A stretch of DNA of 64,000 nt from Thermosipho africanus Ob7. Lineage in GTDB: Bacteria > Thermotogota > Thermotogae > Thermotogales > Fervidobacteriaceae. The notes below the pieces were generated by a model, which was not told the origin of the DNA, ran no database searches, and saw only the letters and a program-made list of their open reading frames with translations. The position numbers and the translations under genes were made by a program. Shown here one piece after another: positions 53,871 to 62,251 of the stretch; the stretch's first letter is position 1, and every line of letters begins with the position of its first letter. The stretch spans positions 1-64,000 of the forward strand of contig NZ_NKRG01000009.1 in assembly GCF_003351105.1 (NCBI RefSeq), written 5' to 3'.

Positions 53871-53900
53871 GCCTCTTCAATGTGAAGAGGCACTTTTTTT
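53871..53900 (+). terminator. Terminator or attenuator between etfA and the MATE gene
   Basis: GCCTCTTCA (53871-53879) pairs with TGAAGAGGC (53883-53891) around three bases, followed by ACTTTTTTT. It ends the etf transcript, but since the MATE promoter is upstream of it, MATE transcripts must read through it. Confidence 0.85.
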
Positions 53901-53920
53901 ATCTTTGGAGGTGAACTTTT

Positions 53921-55294
53921 GTGGAAACAAAGGGTGTTAAATTACTTCAAGGTGATCCAAAAAGAGCAATAGTAAAACTTTCTATCCCTATGATATTTGC
54001 AATGTTAGTTCAAACTATGTATAACTTGGTCGATGGTATATGGGTTGCAGGACTTGGTCCAGCAGCGCTTGCAGCTATTGGTGCATTCTTCCCAATATTT
54101 ATGATAATAATTTCTCTTGCATCTGGGCTTGGAGTTGGTGCAAGTTCAGTTATAGCAAGAAAAATTGGAGAAAGAAATAAACATGAAGCTGATAAAGCTG
54201 CTGTAAATTCGCTGGCAATAGCTGTTATCTTTGGAATTACCTTTATGATTGTATCTTTAGCCCTTATTAAACCTGTTTTAGAAGTATTAGGAATAAGCAA
54301 AAAAGTCTTGGATGAAACTCTAAAATATTCTTATATAATTATATTTTCCATTCCGCTATTAATGTTTAATAACGTTTCAAATGGAATTTTGCGTGGAGAA
54401 GGTGACGCAAAAAAAGCAATGTATGCAATCTCGATCGGGTCGATACTTAATATCTTTTTGGATCCACTTTTTATTTATACATTTAAACTTGGAATAAAAG
54501 GTGCAGCTTATGCAACAGTCTTTTCAATACTTGTTTCTGCTATTTTAATTGTTTTTTGGTTGTTTATAAAAAAAGATACATATGTTTCAATACATATTAA
54601 AGGAATGAAACTTGAAGCAAAGATAATAAATGATATATTAAGGGTTGGTATTCCTTCTTCGATAGCGCAGATTGCAATGTCTGCTGCAATGTTCGTATTG
54701 AACGTTTTTGCGGTTAAAGCGGGAAAAGATTTAGGAATAGCTGTCTTTACTAGCGCCTGGAGGATTATAAACTTTGGGACAGTACCGTTGATTGGGATAG
54801 CAACTGCTGTTACTTCTGTGACTGGTGCAGCGTTTGGACAAAGGGATGCTAAAAAATTGAAAACAGCTTATTTGTATGCTATTAGATTTGGAGAAATAAT
54901 TTCGTTGATTGTTATGAGCTCTATTTTAATTTTTGCAAATTACATTGCAAAGGCTTTTACGTATTCAGAAAATGGTGCACAAATTTACAGTGAACTTGTA
55001 AATGCACTTAGAATTTTATCGTTGTTTTTGCCAGGAGTACCATTTGGAATGTTTACTTCCTCCATGTTTCAAGGAACAGGTTATGGAATAAGGAGTATGA
55101 TTGTTTCAATAAATAGAACGATAATCATGCAAGTTTTATTCTCCTATTTGTATGTTTTTGTATTTAATATCGGTTTAAATGGAGTCTGGTGGGGGATTGT
55201 AACAGGGAATGCGATTTCCGCAGCTATTACATTTACATGGGGAATTTTTACGGTAAAATCTATAGATAGAAAATTTTTTTATCAAAATAGATAG
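53921..55294 (+). CDS. MATE-family multidrug/Na+ antiporter
   Basis: 457-residue twelve-helix efflux pump, GTG start with GGAGGTG. DPKRAIVKLSIPMIFAMLVQTMYNLVDGIWVAGLGPAALAA, GVGASSVIARKIGE and the second-half repeat FGTVPLIGIATAVTSVTGAAFGQRD are typical. It exports cationic drugs or metabolites with sodium or proton. Substrate unknown. It converges with and overlaps the MTase gene by 13 bases. Confidence 0.92.
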   Translation: METKGVKLLQGDPKRAIVKLSIPMIFAMLVQTMYNLVDGIWVAGLGPAALAAIGAFFPIFMIIISLASGLGVGASSVIARKIGERNKHEADKAAVNSLAIAVIFGITFMIVSLALIKPVLEVLGISKKVLDETLKYSYIIIFSIPLLMFNNVSNGILRGEGDAKKAMYAISIGSILNIFLDPLFIYTFKLGIKGAAYATVFSILVSAILIVFWLFIKKDTYVSIHIKGMKLEAKIINDILRVGIPSSIAQIAMSAAMFVLNVFAVKAGKDLGIAVFTSAWRIINFGTVPLIGIATAVTSVTGAAFGQRDAKKLKTAYLYAIRFGEIISLIVMSSILIFANYIAKAFTYSENGAQIYSELVNALRILSLFLPGVPFGMFTSSMFQGTGYGIRSMIVSINRTIIMQVLFSYLYVFVFNIGLNGVWWGIVTGNAISAAITFTWGIFTVKSIDRKFFYQNR

Positions 55295-56067
55295 TTTGTG
55301 CTAAATTTTATAGGAGATAAATTTTCATTTTTAGAAGGTTTTCGAAATATGAATAAATGTTCGTGCATAATAAGATGAAAATTGTATTTTTTAACTTGTT
55401 TTTCCCAGTATGGAGTTGATTTGCAATTGTGTTGAACTTTTATTATATCTTCTTTTAATACAAAGCCATTATTTAAAAATGCTTTTAAGACATAATAAGA
55501 TAATGGTACATAGTGCCCACGTTTTCTTGTATCGCCTATTAAAATTGCACAATATTTATTTTCTTTTAGGACTCTAAACAATTCTTTTGCAATTTTATCT
55601 ATTTCTTTAATAAACTTTTCAACATTTGAAATATTTGAAAGATCCCCTTCAATCGTTCCTTCTGAATACTTAATAATATTTAGATATGGGGGATGAGTAA
55701 TAATTAAATCAATTGTATTGTCTTCTATTTCGCTTAGATTTCTTGCATCTCCTACTTTTACAATAGGTTCGTATTTATAATCTCCTTGAAATTCTAAATT
55801 TTGCTTTGTTATTTCGACAGATTTAGGATTGATATCGTATCCTAAAGATTTTCTATTTAATATTTTTGCTTCAATTAAGGTAGTGCCACTTCCAACCATT
55901 GGGTCTAAAATAACTTCTCCTTCTTTTGAATATTTGAGAATTAAGTTTCTTGGGATCTGAGGAGCAAAATTTCCTCTATATTTTGAATTATGAGTTTCCC
56001 ATTTTCCCCTTTCTGGAAATGACCATACTGTAGTTATTTCTAATTTATTATTTATTTCCATTTTCAC
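55282..56067 (-). CDS. DNA methyltransferase of an R-M system (N4/N6 amino type)
   Basis: 261 residues. Motif I LDPMVGSGTTLIEA comes first (about residues 54-67), followed by motif IV THPPYLNII near 126, the order of site-specific amino methylases that read motif I before IV. It is the third gene of the R-M set and overlaps the endonuclease gene by four bases. It may protect the same GATC site in another form (as DpnA does) or a different site. Its coding end overlaps the convergent MATE gene. Confidence 0.82.
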   Translation of the reverse strand: MKMEINNKLEITTVWSFPERGKWETHNSKYRGNFAPQIPRNLILKYSKEGEVILDPMVGSGTTLIEAKILNRKSLGYDINPKSVEITKQNLEFQGDYKYEPIVKVGDARNLSEIEDNTIDLIITHPPYLNIIKYSEGTIEGDLSNISNVEKFIKEIDKIAKELFRVLKENKYCAILIGDTRKRGHYVPLSYYVLKAFLNNGFVLKEDIIKVQHNCKSTPYWEKQVKKYNFHLIMHEHLFIFRKPSKNENLSPIKFSTNYLF

Positions 56068-56882
56068 AACTCCATTTTTAGAAGCTGTATAAATTTGCTT
56101 AGTGTATTTAAATTATATATCTTTTCAATATATTCAAAAGCTTCTTGGATTTTATTTTTTGCGCGCAGCCATCCTTTTCCATCTGTTATCCATACAAATT
56201 CGTAATTTTTATATGATTTCAATTTTCTAGAAATTTCTATATATGACCTTGTAATTTCGTTAAGTTTTGAGCCTCCCACATTGTAAAAGTTTATCTCAAT
56301 CAAGTAAGTCTTTTTGTTTGTTTTGATGAGAAAGTCAAATTTTTTTATGTCGCGACCTAAGTTTTTTATTTCTTTTAATGAATTGCTAGGTACTTCTTTT
56401 TTGTATTTTATTTTGTTTTGAATTAATAAATTTTCTACCATTTTTGACATTATTTTTCCATATCTGTTTTTTCTTGAATTGGAATCAAGTCCAACTTCAA
56501 TTCCAAAAACATAATCTACAAGATTTTTAATGTTTTTATTTTTAAAAATTTCTTCTAGTCCGGTTTCTTTTATATACTCATAGATTTGTTCTGGGCTTTG
56601 AAAATAATCGCTTAGTTTATTTATTTTTCCGTTTTTGTCAATAACTTTAATATTAGAATTTCGAATAGCAACTAAGATATTTAATATTTCGAAAGACTTT
56701 GGATTTTCTTCAAATATTTCTTTTATAGCTTCTTTAAGATTCTTTTTTCCAATTAAATAATTAAGTTGATTTAATTTTAATTCTAATTTTGATACATTTT
56801 TAATAACTTTTTGAAAATCTGTTATTGAATCTAAAGCTATATTTGTGTCAGATAGAGTGTTTATAAATTCATCAAAATTCAT
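56064..56882 (-). CDS. DpnII/MboI-family type II restriction endonuclease
   Basis: 272-residue nuclease. The family signature GLDSNSRKNRYGKIMSKMVE is followed by the active-site region FDFLIKTNKKTYLIEINFYNVGGSKLNEI, which keeps the Asp, Glu and NFY..GGSKLNE block of DpnII/MboI enzymes, and WITDGKGWLRA. Family members cut unmethylated GATC. It stands between two methylase genes that would protect the host. Site specificity is inferred from family. Confidence 0.87.
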   Translation of the reverse strand: MNFDEFINTLSDTNIALDSITDFQKVIKNVSKLELKLNQLNYLIGKKNLKEAIKEIFEENPKSFEILNILVAIRNSNIKVIDKNGKINKLSDYFQSPEQIYEYIKETGLEEIFKNKNIKNLVDYVFGIEVGLDSNSRKNRYGKIMSKMVENLLIQNKIKYKKEVPSNSLKEIKNLGRDIKKFDFLIKTNKKTYLIEINFYNVGGSKLNEITRSYIEISRKLKSYKNYEFVWITDGKGWLRAKNKIQEAFEYIEKIYNLNTLSKFIQLLKMEL

Positions 56883-56891
56883 TTTATCACC

Positions 56892-57806
56892 TTAATTTTC
56901 ATAGTTTCTAATCAAAATTTCTCTTATATACCCTCTTTTCTCACTATTAGAATTAATAGATCTTTTTGCAAAAATTCTTTCTATTATATAGTTTTTGTAT
57001 AAATTATCAAAAAAACTGTCGTTTGGATCGAAATTTTTTGGATCAGAATTACTAAGTATTGCTTTGGCCCCTTTTGACGTTACATAGTCAAAAAATTTTT
57101 TAAGTCTTATTTGTTCGTTGTCATCAAAATCGTTTGCTGAATATGATGTGAAGCTTGAAGTTTTACTAATAGGCCTATATGGAGGATCAAAGTATATTAA
57201 AGTTTCTTCATCAAGGGGAAAATTTTTGCTTATTTCAAAGTCCCCAGAATATATATTTACATTTTTCAGTTTATTTGCAACGGCTATTAAATTTTCTTGA
57301 TCAAGAATTTTTGGATTTTTGTATTTCCCAAAGGGAACGTTAAATTCGCCTTTTTTATTTGTTCTGTATAGCCCATTAAAGCAAGTTTTGTTTAAAAATA
57401 TTAGTAGTGCAGCTTTTTTGATTTTATCTTCTTTTTCTTGATTGTATTCTTCTCTTTTTAAGTAGTAGTATTCTTTTCTTTTATTTTCTGAAAGACTTTT
57501 GTACTCATCGGCGAATGACTTTAATTGTTCGATGAGCTCAAATACATTGTTTTTGATAACAAGATATAAATTTATCAAATTTTCGTTTATATCAATAATA
57601 TATGCTTCTTTAATTTTATAATTATTTAAAAGATGGAATAATAAGGCGCCGCTTCCTACAAATGGTTCAATGTATCTCATAGGTTTTCCTTTTTTAAGCA
57701 TTGAAGGTAATCTTTTATCAATTTCTTTTATTAACTGTGTTTTTCCACCAGCCCATTTAAGAAAAGGCTTTGCTTTTTTTTCATATGTAAATAAATTTAA
57801 TTGCAA
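56892..57806 (-). CDS. Dam-type DNA adenine methylase (DpnM-like)
   Basis: 304 residues from TTG 57806 with AAGGGA at 57821-57816; the frame runs on into the tRNA but a minus-strand TATAAT (57836-57831) starts transcription just upstream. FLKWAGGKTQLI, YIEPFVGSGALLF and YFDPPYRPISKTSSFTSY are the SAM and DPPY motifs; the RPISKTSSFTSY run is a DpnM trademark. It methylates adenine in GATC, protecting against the neighbouring endonuclease. Confidence 0.9.
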   Translation of the reverse strand: MQLNLFTYEKKAKPFLKWAGGKTQLIKEIDKRLPSMLKKGKPMRYIEPFVGSGALLFHLLNNYKIKEAYIIDINENLINLYLVIKNNVFELIEQLKSFADEYKSLSENKRKEYYYLKREEYNQEKEDKIKKAALLIFLNKTCFNGLYRTNKKGEFNVPFGKYKNPKILDQENLIAVANKLKNVNIYSGDFEISKNFPLDEETLIYFDPPYRPISKTSSFTSYSANDFDDNEQIRLKKFFDYVTSKGAKAILSNSDPKNFDPNDSFFDNLYKNYIIERIFAKRSINSNSEKRGYIREILIRNYEN

Positions 57807-57850
57807 TATATCACATCCCTTGCTTTTTATATTATAACATCTATTAAAAT

Positions 57851-57881
57851 AAAAAAAAGTGGAGTTTAACACTCCACTTTT
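57851..57881. terminator. Terminator downstream of tRNA-Asn copy 2
   Basis: AAAAAGTGGAGT (about 57854-57865) pairs with ACTCCACTTTTT (57871-57882). On the minus strand it ends the tRNA transcript and insulates the R-M genes. Confidence 0.85.
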
Positions 57882-57957
57882 TGGCTCCGGCGGAGGGACT
57901 CGAACCCCCAACCTAGTGGTTAACAGCCACCCGCTCTGCCTATTGAGCTACGCCGGA
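57882..57957 (-). tRNA. tRNA-Asn (anticodon GTT), copy 2
   Basis: Identical over 76 bases to the gene at 15677-15752, including encoded CCA. The R-M genes begin directly downstream of its 3' end. Confidence 0.96.
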
Positions 57958-57977
57958 ATCCATCGTTATCACTTTAT

Positions 57978-58006
57978 ATTATACCATATTTCCTGTTTTT
58001 TGTCAA
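57978..58006 (-). promoter_or_regulatory. tRNA-Asn copy 2 proximal promoter
   Basis: TTGACA (58006-58001), 17 bases, TATAAT (57983-57978) on the minus strand. A distal TTGACA/TATATT pair with 16-base spacing lies at 58075-58048. Confidence 0.85.
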
Positions 58007-58130
58007 TAATCACTTTTTATGGGATATATACTTATAACACTAATAAAAATATATCATAAGTTGTGAAAATGTCAACTTTCAATTTCCCTTTTTAATATTT
58101 TTAAGCAACATAAATTTTAACTTTTTACTC

Positions 58131-58159
58131 TTTACAAAATTTTATTTTAGATTTAAAAT
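58131..58159 (+). promoter_or_regulatory. Promoter of the pur operon
   Basis: TTTACA (58131-58136), 17 bases, TAAAAT (58154-58159), just before the leader ORF. Confidence 0.5.
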
Positions 58160-58180
58160 CAAGATGTAGGAGGGGGATAC

Positions 58181-58255
58181 ATGAAAGACAAAAAACTTTT
58201 AAAAATAAAATCATTATCATTTATTTATTATATATTCCCGCAAAGGGAACTTTGA
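58181..58255 (+). CDS. Leader peptide ORF upstream of purF
   Basis: 24-codon ORF starting MKDKKLLKIKSL with a very strong AGGAGGGGG (58168-58175 region) and ending before a terminator-like hairpin. Size, ribosome site and place suggest a translated leader that controls the hairpin rather than a functional protein. Two alternative small hairpins overlap its end: TTCCC/GGGAA (58235-58249) and CAAAG-GGAA-CTTTG (58241-58254). Confidence 0.45.
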   Translation: MKDKKLLKIKSLSFIYYIFPQREL

Positions 58256-58263
58256 TTGTGCAA

Positions 58264-58294
58264 AAATGAGGAGCCTAATGCTCCTCATTTTCAT
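58264..58294 (+). terminator. Terminator-like hairpin before purF (attenuator candidate)
   Basis: AAATGAGGAGC (58264-58274) pairs with GCTCCTCATTT (58280-58290), followed by a T-rich tract. It lies between the promoter and purF, so it can only act as an attenuator for this operon. Confidence 0.7.
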
Positions 58295-58314
58295 TTTAAA
58301 TGTGGAGGGGTGTT

Positions 58315-59610
58315 ATGTGCGGAATAGCAGGGGTTTGGAACGTTGAAAAATCTTATAACGTTTTACATGATTTATTGCTTGGATTACAACACAGAGGACA
58401 AGAAAGTGTTGGAATAGTTCTTGAAGATTTTAAAATGATAAAAAACAAGGGACTAGTTTCTCAAGTTTTGAATGAGTCAAACTTTTTACCAGGAAATAGT
58501 GGTATAGGCCATGTTAGGTATTCTACATACGGCTCAAACACAGAGATTCAGCCGCTTATAGGTATTACATCAAAAGGAAAATTTGCAATAGCACACAATG
58601 GTAACATTCCTGATGCAGAATCTAGAATTAACTCACTTGTGGAAAAAGGTTCTGTCTTTAATTCAACTCTTGATACTGAAATTTTCCTTCATTATATTTC
58701 TCTTGCCCCGTACTCTGATCCAATACTATCAATTCAATGGGCATTTTCAAGAATTCCTTCGGCTTATTCTGTTGTTATACTTGGAAAAGACAAGTTAATA
58801 GCAGCAAGAGATAGGTTTGGATTTAGACCTCTTTTTTATGGAAAGTACAAAAACGGTTATGTTATAGCATCAGAAGACTCAGTTCTTTATTCAATAGGTG
58901 CAAATAAAATTGTTGAGGTATTGCCTGGAGAAATAGTAATTTTTTCTGATAGTGGAATTGAAAAGGTAAAGTATGCAAACACTGATGTTAAATTTTGCTC
59001 TTTTGAATATATCTATTTTTCAAGACCAGATAGTAACTTTTTGTATGGAAATGTACACAGAGCAAGATATAGAATGGGAGAAATTTTATTTGAAGAAAGC
59101 AACATGAGGGGAGATATAGTTATTCCAATTCTAGATTCAGGATTTTCAGGAGCACTCGGTTTTTCAGCAGCATCAAGGATTCCGATAGAACTTGGTCTTA
59201 TGAGAAACAGGTATCTTGGAAGAAGCTTTATTATGCCTGAAAATCGTGAAGAGATAATAAAAAGAAAGCTTGTTCCAATACCAGAAGTTATAAAGGATAA
59301 AGAAGTTATAATAATTGATGATTCTATTGTTCGTGGAACAACGATGAAGCAGATAGTTAAGATGTTAAAAGAAAATGGTGCAAGGAAAGTAAAAGTTGGT
59401 ATACATTCACCACCTGTTATTGGACCATGCCCTTATGGCATTGATACTTCAAGAAAAAATGAGCTTATAGCAAATCAAAAGAGCATAGATGAAATTTTAA
59501 GTGAAATTAATGCTGACGAACTTCATTATTTATCTGTTGAAGGATTAAAAAAAGCAATTGGGGGAGATAATTTATGCCTGGGATGTCTCAATCTAAATTA
59601 CCCCGTATAG
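58315..59610 (+). CDS. purF: Amidophosphoribosyltransferase
   Basis: First committed enzyme of purine synthesis, making phosphoribosylamine from PRPP and glutamine; 431 residues. Start ATG 58315 (GGAGGGG 58303-58309) puts the nucleophile Cys at residue 2 (MCGIAGVWN), an Ntn-amidotransferase. LGLQHRGQES and HVRYSTYGS follow; the PRPP loop is VIIIDDSIVRGTT. Cys in GPCPYGIDTS and NLCLGCLN match the iron-sulfur ligands of Bacillus-type PurF. Overlaps purN by 37 bases. Confidence 0.94.
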   Translation: MCGIAGVWNVEKSYNVLHDLLLGLQHRGQESVGIVLEDFKMIKNKGLVSQVLNESNFLPGNSGIGHVRYSTYGSNTEIQPLIGITSKGKFAIAHNGNIPDAESRINSLVEKGSVFNSTLDTEIFLHYISLAPYSDPILSIQWAFSRIPSAYSVVILGKDKLIAARDRFGFRPLFYGKYKNGYVIASEDSVLYSIGANKIVEVLPGEIVIFSDSGIEKVKYANTDVKFCSFEYIYFSRPDSNFLYGNVHRARYRMGEILFEESNMRGDIVIPILDSGFSGALGFSAASRIPIELGLMRNRYLGRSFIMPENREEIIKRKLVPIPEVIKDKEVIIIDDSIVRGTTMKQIVKMLKENGARKVKVGIHSPPVIGPCPYGIDTSRKNELIANQKSIDEILSEINADELHYLSVEGLKKAIGGDNLCLGCLNLNYPV

Positions 59611-60131
59611 TCGTGCTTGCATCAGGAAATGGTTCAAATTTTGAAGCAATTGTGAAAGCACAAAGAGAGGGAAAATTAAGAGCAGAGATTTTGATGTTAG
59701 TAGTAAACAAAGAATGTTTTGCAATTGAGAGAGCAAAAAGATTGGGGATTTCCTATAAGAAACTTTCAAAGGATTGGAAGGAAGAATTATTTTCGCTTTT
59801 AGAAGAATTAAATCCGGATTTAGTTGTTCTAGCAGGATTTATGAAAATTTTGCCTCCAAATATAGTAAATAAATGGAAGATAGTTAACATACATCCATCA
59901 CTTTTGCCTGCTTTTAAGGGAAAAGATGCGATAAAGCAGGCATATGAATATGGAGTTAAAGTTACTGGAATTACAATACATTATGTAGATGAAGGTGTTG
60001 ATACAGGTCCAATAATATTTCAGCACGCAATTAATATAGATGGAATGTCTTTGGAAAGGGTTGAAGAAGAAATACATAAAATAGAGCATAAATATTATCC
60101 TATCATTATTGATAAAATTTTGAATGATTAA
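59574..60131 (+). CDS. purN: Phosphoribosylglycinamide formyltransferase
   Basis: 185-residue folate-dependent GAR formyltransferase. RIVVLASGNGSNFEAIV at the N-terminus, the catalytic Asn-His in VNIHPSLLPAFKG and Asp in HYVDEGVDTGPIIFQ are intact. ATG 59574 follows GGGGGAG within the purF 3' end. Confidence 0.93.
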   Translation: MPGMSQSKLPRIVVLASGNGSNFEAIVKAQREGKLRAEILMLVVNKECFAIERAKRLGISYKKLSKDWKEELFSLLEELNPDLVVLAGFMKILPPNIVNKWKIVNIHPSLLPAFKGKDAIKQAYEYGVKVTGITIHYVDEGVDTGPIIFQHAINIDGMSLERVEEEIHKIEHKYYPIIIDKILND

Positions 60132-60154
60132 TTTCTTGAAAGGAGTGAGCGGGG

Positions 60155-61048
60155 GTGTATCTGGAAAAATTTAATTTGGATTTAAGGTATGGGGAAAATT
60201 CACATGAAAAAGCAGAAATTTTTGGAAAACCTGCGTTTGAGATTTTACATGAAGGCAAGCAACTTTCGTACAACAACATATTGGATGCCGAAGCTGCCTA
60301 TGTAATAGCAAATAATCTAAAAAAACTAAAAGGCTATGCAAGTGTAGTAGTAAAACACCAAACACCATGCGGAGCATCTATAAAGAATGATAAGATTGAA
60401 TCAATTCTTTCTGCAATAGCAGCAGATGAAGAATCAAGTTTTGGAGGCATATTAGCCGTTAACTTTGAATTTGATCAAGAATGTGCAATGGCAATTAAGA
60501 AAAAATATCTAGAAGTTGTCGTTGCAGAAAGTTTTACTCAAGAAGCAATTGAAGCTCTTTCAAAGAAAAAGGTTAGAATTTTAAAGATAAATGATTATGA
60601 ACCAAAGGTAGGAAAACCTGCATTTGGAGCATTTTTAATAGGCGAGAGAAAGCTTCCAGATTTAAAATTCACCCACGTTGCAGGTCCACAATTGGATGTT
60701 GAAGAATTAAACGAATTATTATTTGCTTTTATTGTAGTTGAAGGTGTAAAGTCTAATGCGATTTTAATTTCAAAAGATATGACTACCGTAGGTATAGGAA
60801 CCGGTCAGCCTTCCAGAAAAAGAGCTGCATGGATAGCAACAGAGCTAGCAGGCGAAAAAGCAAAAGATGCATATGCTGCCTCTGATGCTTTCTTTCCTTT
60901 CCCCGACGGTCTTGAAATTCTTGCAAAGGCTGGGGTAAAAGCAGTTGTTTCACCAATGGGTTCAATTAGAGATGAGGAAGTAATTAATGCTGCTGAAAAA
61001 ATGGGCTTGTCATTTTACAAGGCAGAAGGAAGAGTTTTTAGACATTGA
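60155..61048 (+). CDS. purH: AICAR transformylase domain protein (PurH without IMP cyclohydrolase)
   Basis: 297 residues covering only the formyltransferase half of PurH: it begins with LDLRYGENSHEKA, the start of that domain, and contains VVVKHQTPCGAS, SSFGGILAVN, GTGQPSRKRAAWIA, ASDAFFPFPDGLE and closes SFYKAEGRVFRH. The N-terminal IMP cyclohydrolase (MGS-like) domain of about 150-200 residues is absent, and only 23 bases separate this gene from purN. GTG 60155 is the likely start. Ring closure to IMP must come from another gene. Confidence 0.88.
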   Translation: MYLEKFNLDLRYGENSHEKAEIFGKPAFEILHEGKQLSYNNILDAEAAYVIANNLKKLKGYASVVVKHQTPCGASIKNDKIESILSAIAADEESSFGGILAVNFEFDQECAMAIKKKYLEVVVAESFTQEAIEALSKKKVRILKINDYEPKVGKPAFGAFLIGERKLPDLKFTHVAGPQLDVEELNELLFAFIVVEGVKSNAILISKDMTTVGIGTGQPSRKRAAWIATELAGEKAKDAYAASDAFFPFPDGLEILAKAGVKAVVSPMGSIRDEEVINAAEKMGLSFYKAEGRVFRH

Positions 61049-61057
61049 GGTGATAAT

Positions 61058-62251
61058 ATGAAAGTTTGTATAGTAGGTTCTGGTGGAAGAGAACATGCTA
61101 TGGGATATGCTTTTGAAAAAGCTGGTTTTGAAGTTTTTTATACGCCAGGCAATGGATTAACTGAAAATAATATCGATTTTGAAAGCCTTAAAGATTTTAA
61201 TGGATTAATAATTCCTGGCTCAGAAGAATACCTTGCAAATGGAATTGCTGAAAAGTATGCTAATGTTTTTGGACCTGACAGTAGAGCTTCAAGACTTGAA
61301 AGCTCAAAAATCTATGCAAAACAATTTATGAGTATTTACAATTTAACTACTCCAAGGTTTGAAATTGCATCCAATAGGGAGGAACTTTTAGAAAAAATTG
61401 AAAAATTTTATCCGCCATATGTTTTAAAAGCAGATGGGCTTGCAAAAGGGAAAGGTGTATTGATTGTTGAAAATAAAGATGAAGCAGTTGAGCTTGGGAG
61501 TAAGCTAATAAGTGGAGAGTTGATTGCGGGAGTTTCTGGCCCAATAGTTATTGATGAATTTTTACCTGGAAGAGAGCTTTCAGCTATGGCTGTTGTTAAT
61601 GGAGACAATTTTTCACTGTTTCCGTTTATACAGGATTATAAGAAGATTAATACTGGGAACACTGGTCCTAACACTGGTGGAATGGGGAGCTTTGGACCTA
61701 TTGAAATTGATGGTGAATTAAAAACAAAGATCGAGGAATTGTTTGCAAAAACACTTTATGGTTTAAAAAAAGAAGGGGTTTTTTACAGGGGATTTTTATA
61801 CCTTGGGTTAATGATATACGAAAAAACTCCATATATCCTGGAATATAACGTAAGGTTGGGTGATCCTGAAACTGAAGTTATTGTGGCAACAAACCCAGAC
61901 AATTTTGTAGAGTGCGTTTTAAAGGCTTATAACAAAGAAAATATTCCTGAATTTAACCCCAAATACTATGCTCTTGATGTTGTACTTGCAAGCAAAGGTT
62001 ATCCGGGAAAATATGAAAAGGGAAAAGAGATAAGAAATCTCTTTCCACTTCAAGGAGAAGATTTTGTAATATTTGGTGCAGGAGTAAAAAAGGAAAACGA
62101 TAAATATTATACAAATGGTGGAAGAGTTTTGCATTGTGTTGCTTTTTCCGAGAATAAGGAAGAAGCAAAAAAAAGAGCATATGAAATTTCAGAAAAAATA
62201 GATTTTGATGGTAAGATATTTAGAAAAGATATTGGGGTGATCTATGCATGA
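61058..62251 (+). CDS. purD: Phosphoribosylamine-glycine ligase
   Basis: 397-residue ATP-grasp enzyme. MKVCIVGSGGREHAMGYAFEKAG at the start, PPYVLKADGLAKGKGVLIVEN in the ATP-grasp fold, GPNTGGMGSFGP and YNVRLGDPETEVI are diagnostic. ATG after AGGTGAT; its stop overlaps purM by four bases (ATGA). Confidence 0.94.
   Translation: MKVCIVGSGGREHAMGYAFEKAGFEVFYTPGNGLTENNIDFESLKDFNGLIIPGSEEYLANGIAEKYANVFGPDSRASRLESSKIYAKQFMSIYNLTTPRFEIASNREELLEKIEKFYPPYVLKADGLAKGKGVLIVENKDEAVELGSKLISGELIAGVSGPIVIDEFLPGRELSAMAVVNGDNFSLFPFIQDYKKINTGNTGPNTGGMGSFGPIEIDGELKTKIEELFAKTLYGLKKEGVFYRGFLYLGLMIYEKTPYILEYNVRLGDPETEVIVATNPDNFVECVLKAYNKENIPEFNPKYYALDVVLASKGYPGKYEKGKEIRNLFPLQGEDFVIFGAGVKKENDKYYTNGGRVLHCVAFSENKEEAKKRAYEISEKIDFDGKIFRKDIGVIYA

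Noticed and set aside
57807-57911. Dam gene start inside or near the tRNA
   Set aside because: The upstream part of the frame covers the terminator and tRNA; a TATAAT at 57836-57831 and AAGGGA before TTG 57806 give a sensible start.
55282-57957. Integrase-mediated island at the tRNA-Asn 3' end
   Set aside because: No integrase gene and no direct repeat of the tRNA end was found near 55282, so only an insertion next to the tRNA can be claimed.
58160-58314. Purine (guanine/adenine) riboswitch before purF
   Set aside because: The leader has a translated-looking ORF and lacks the conserved loop and junction pattern of that class as far as I can see.
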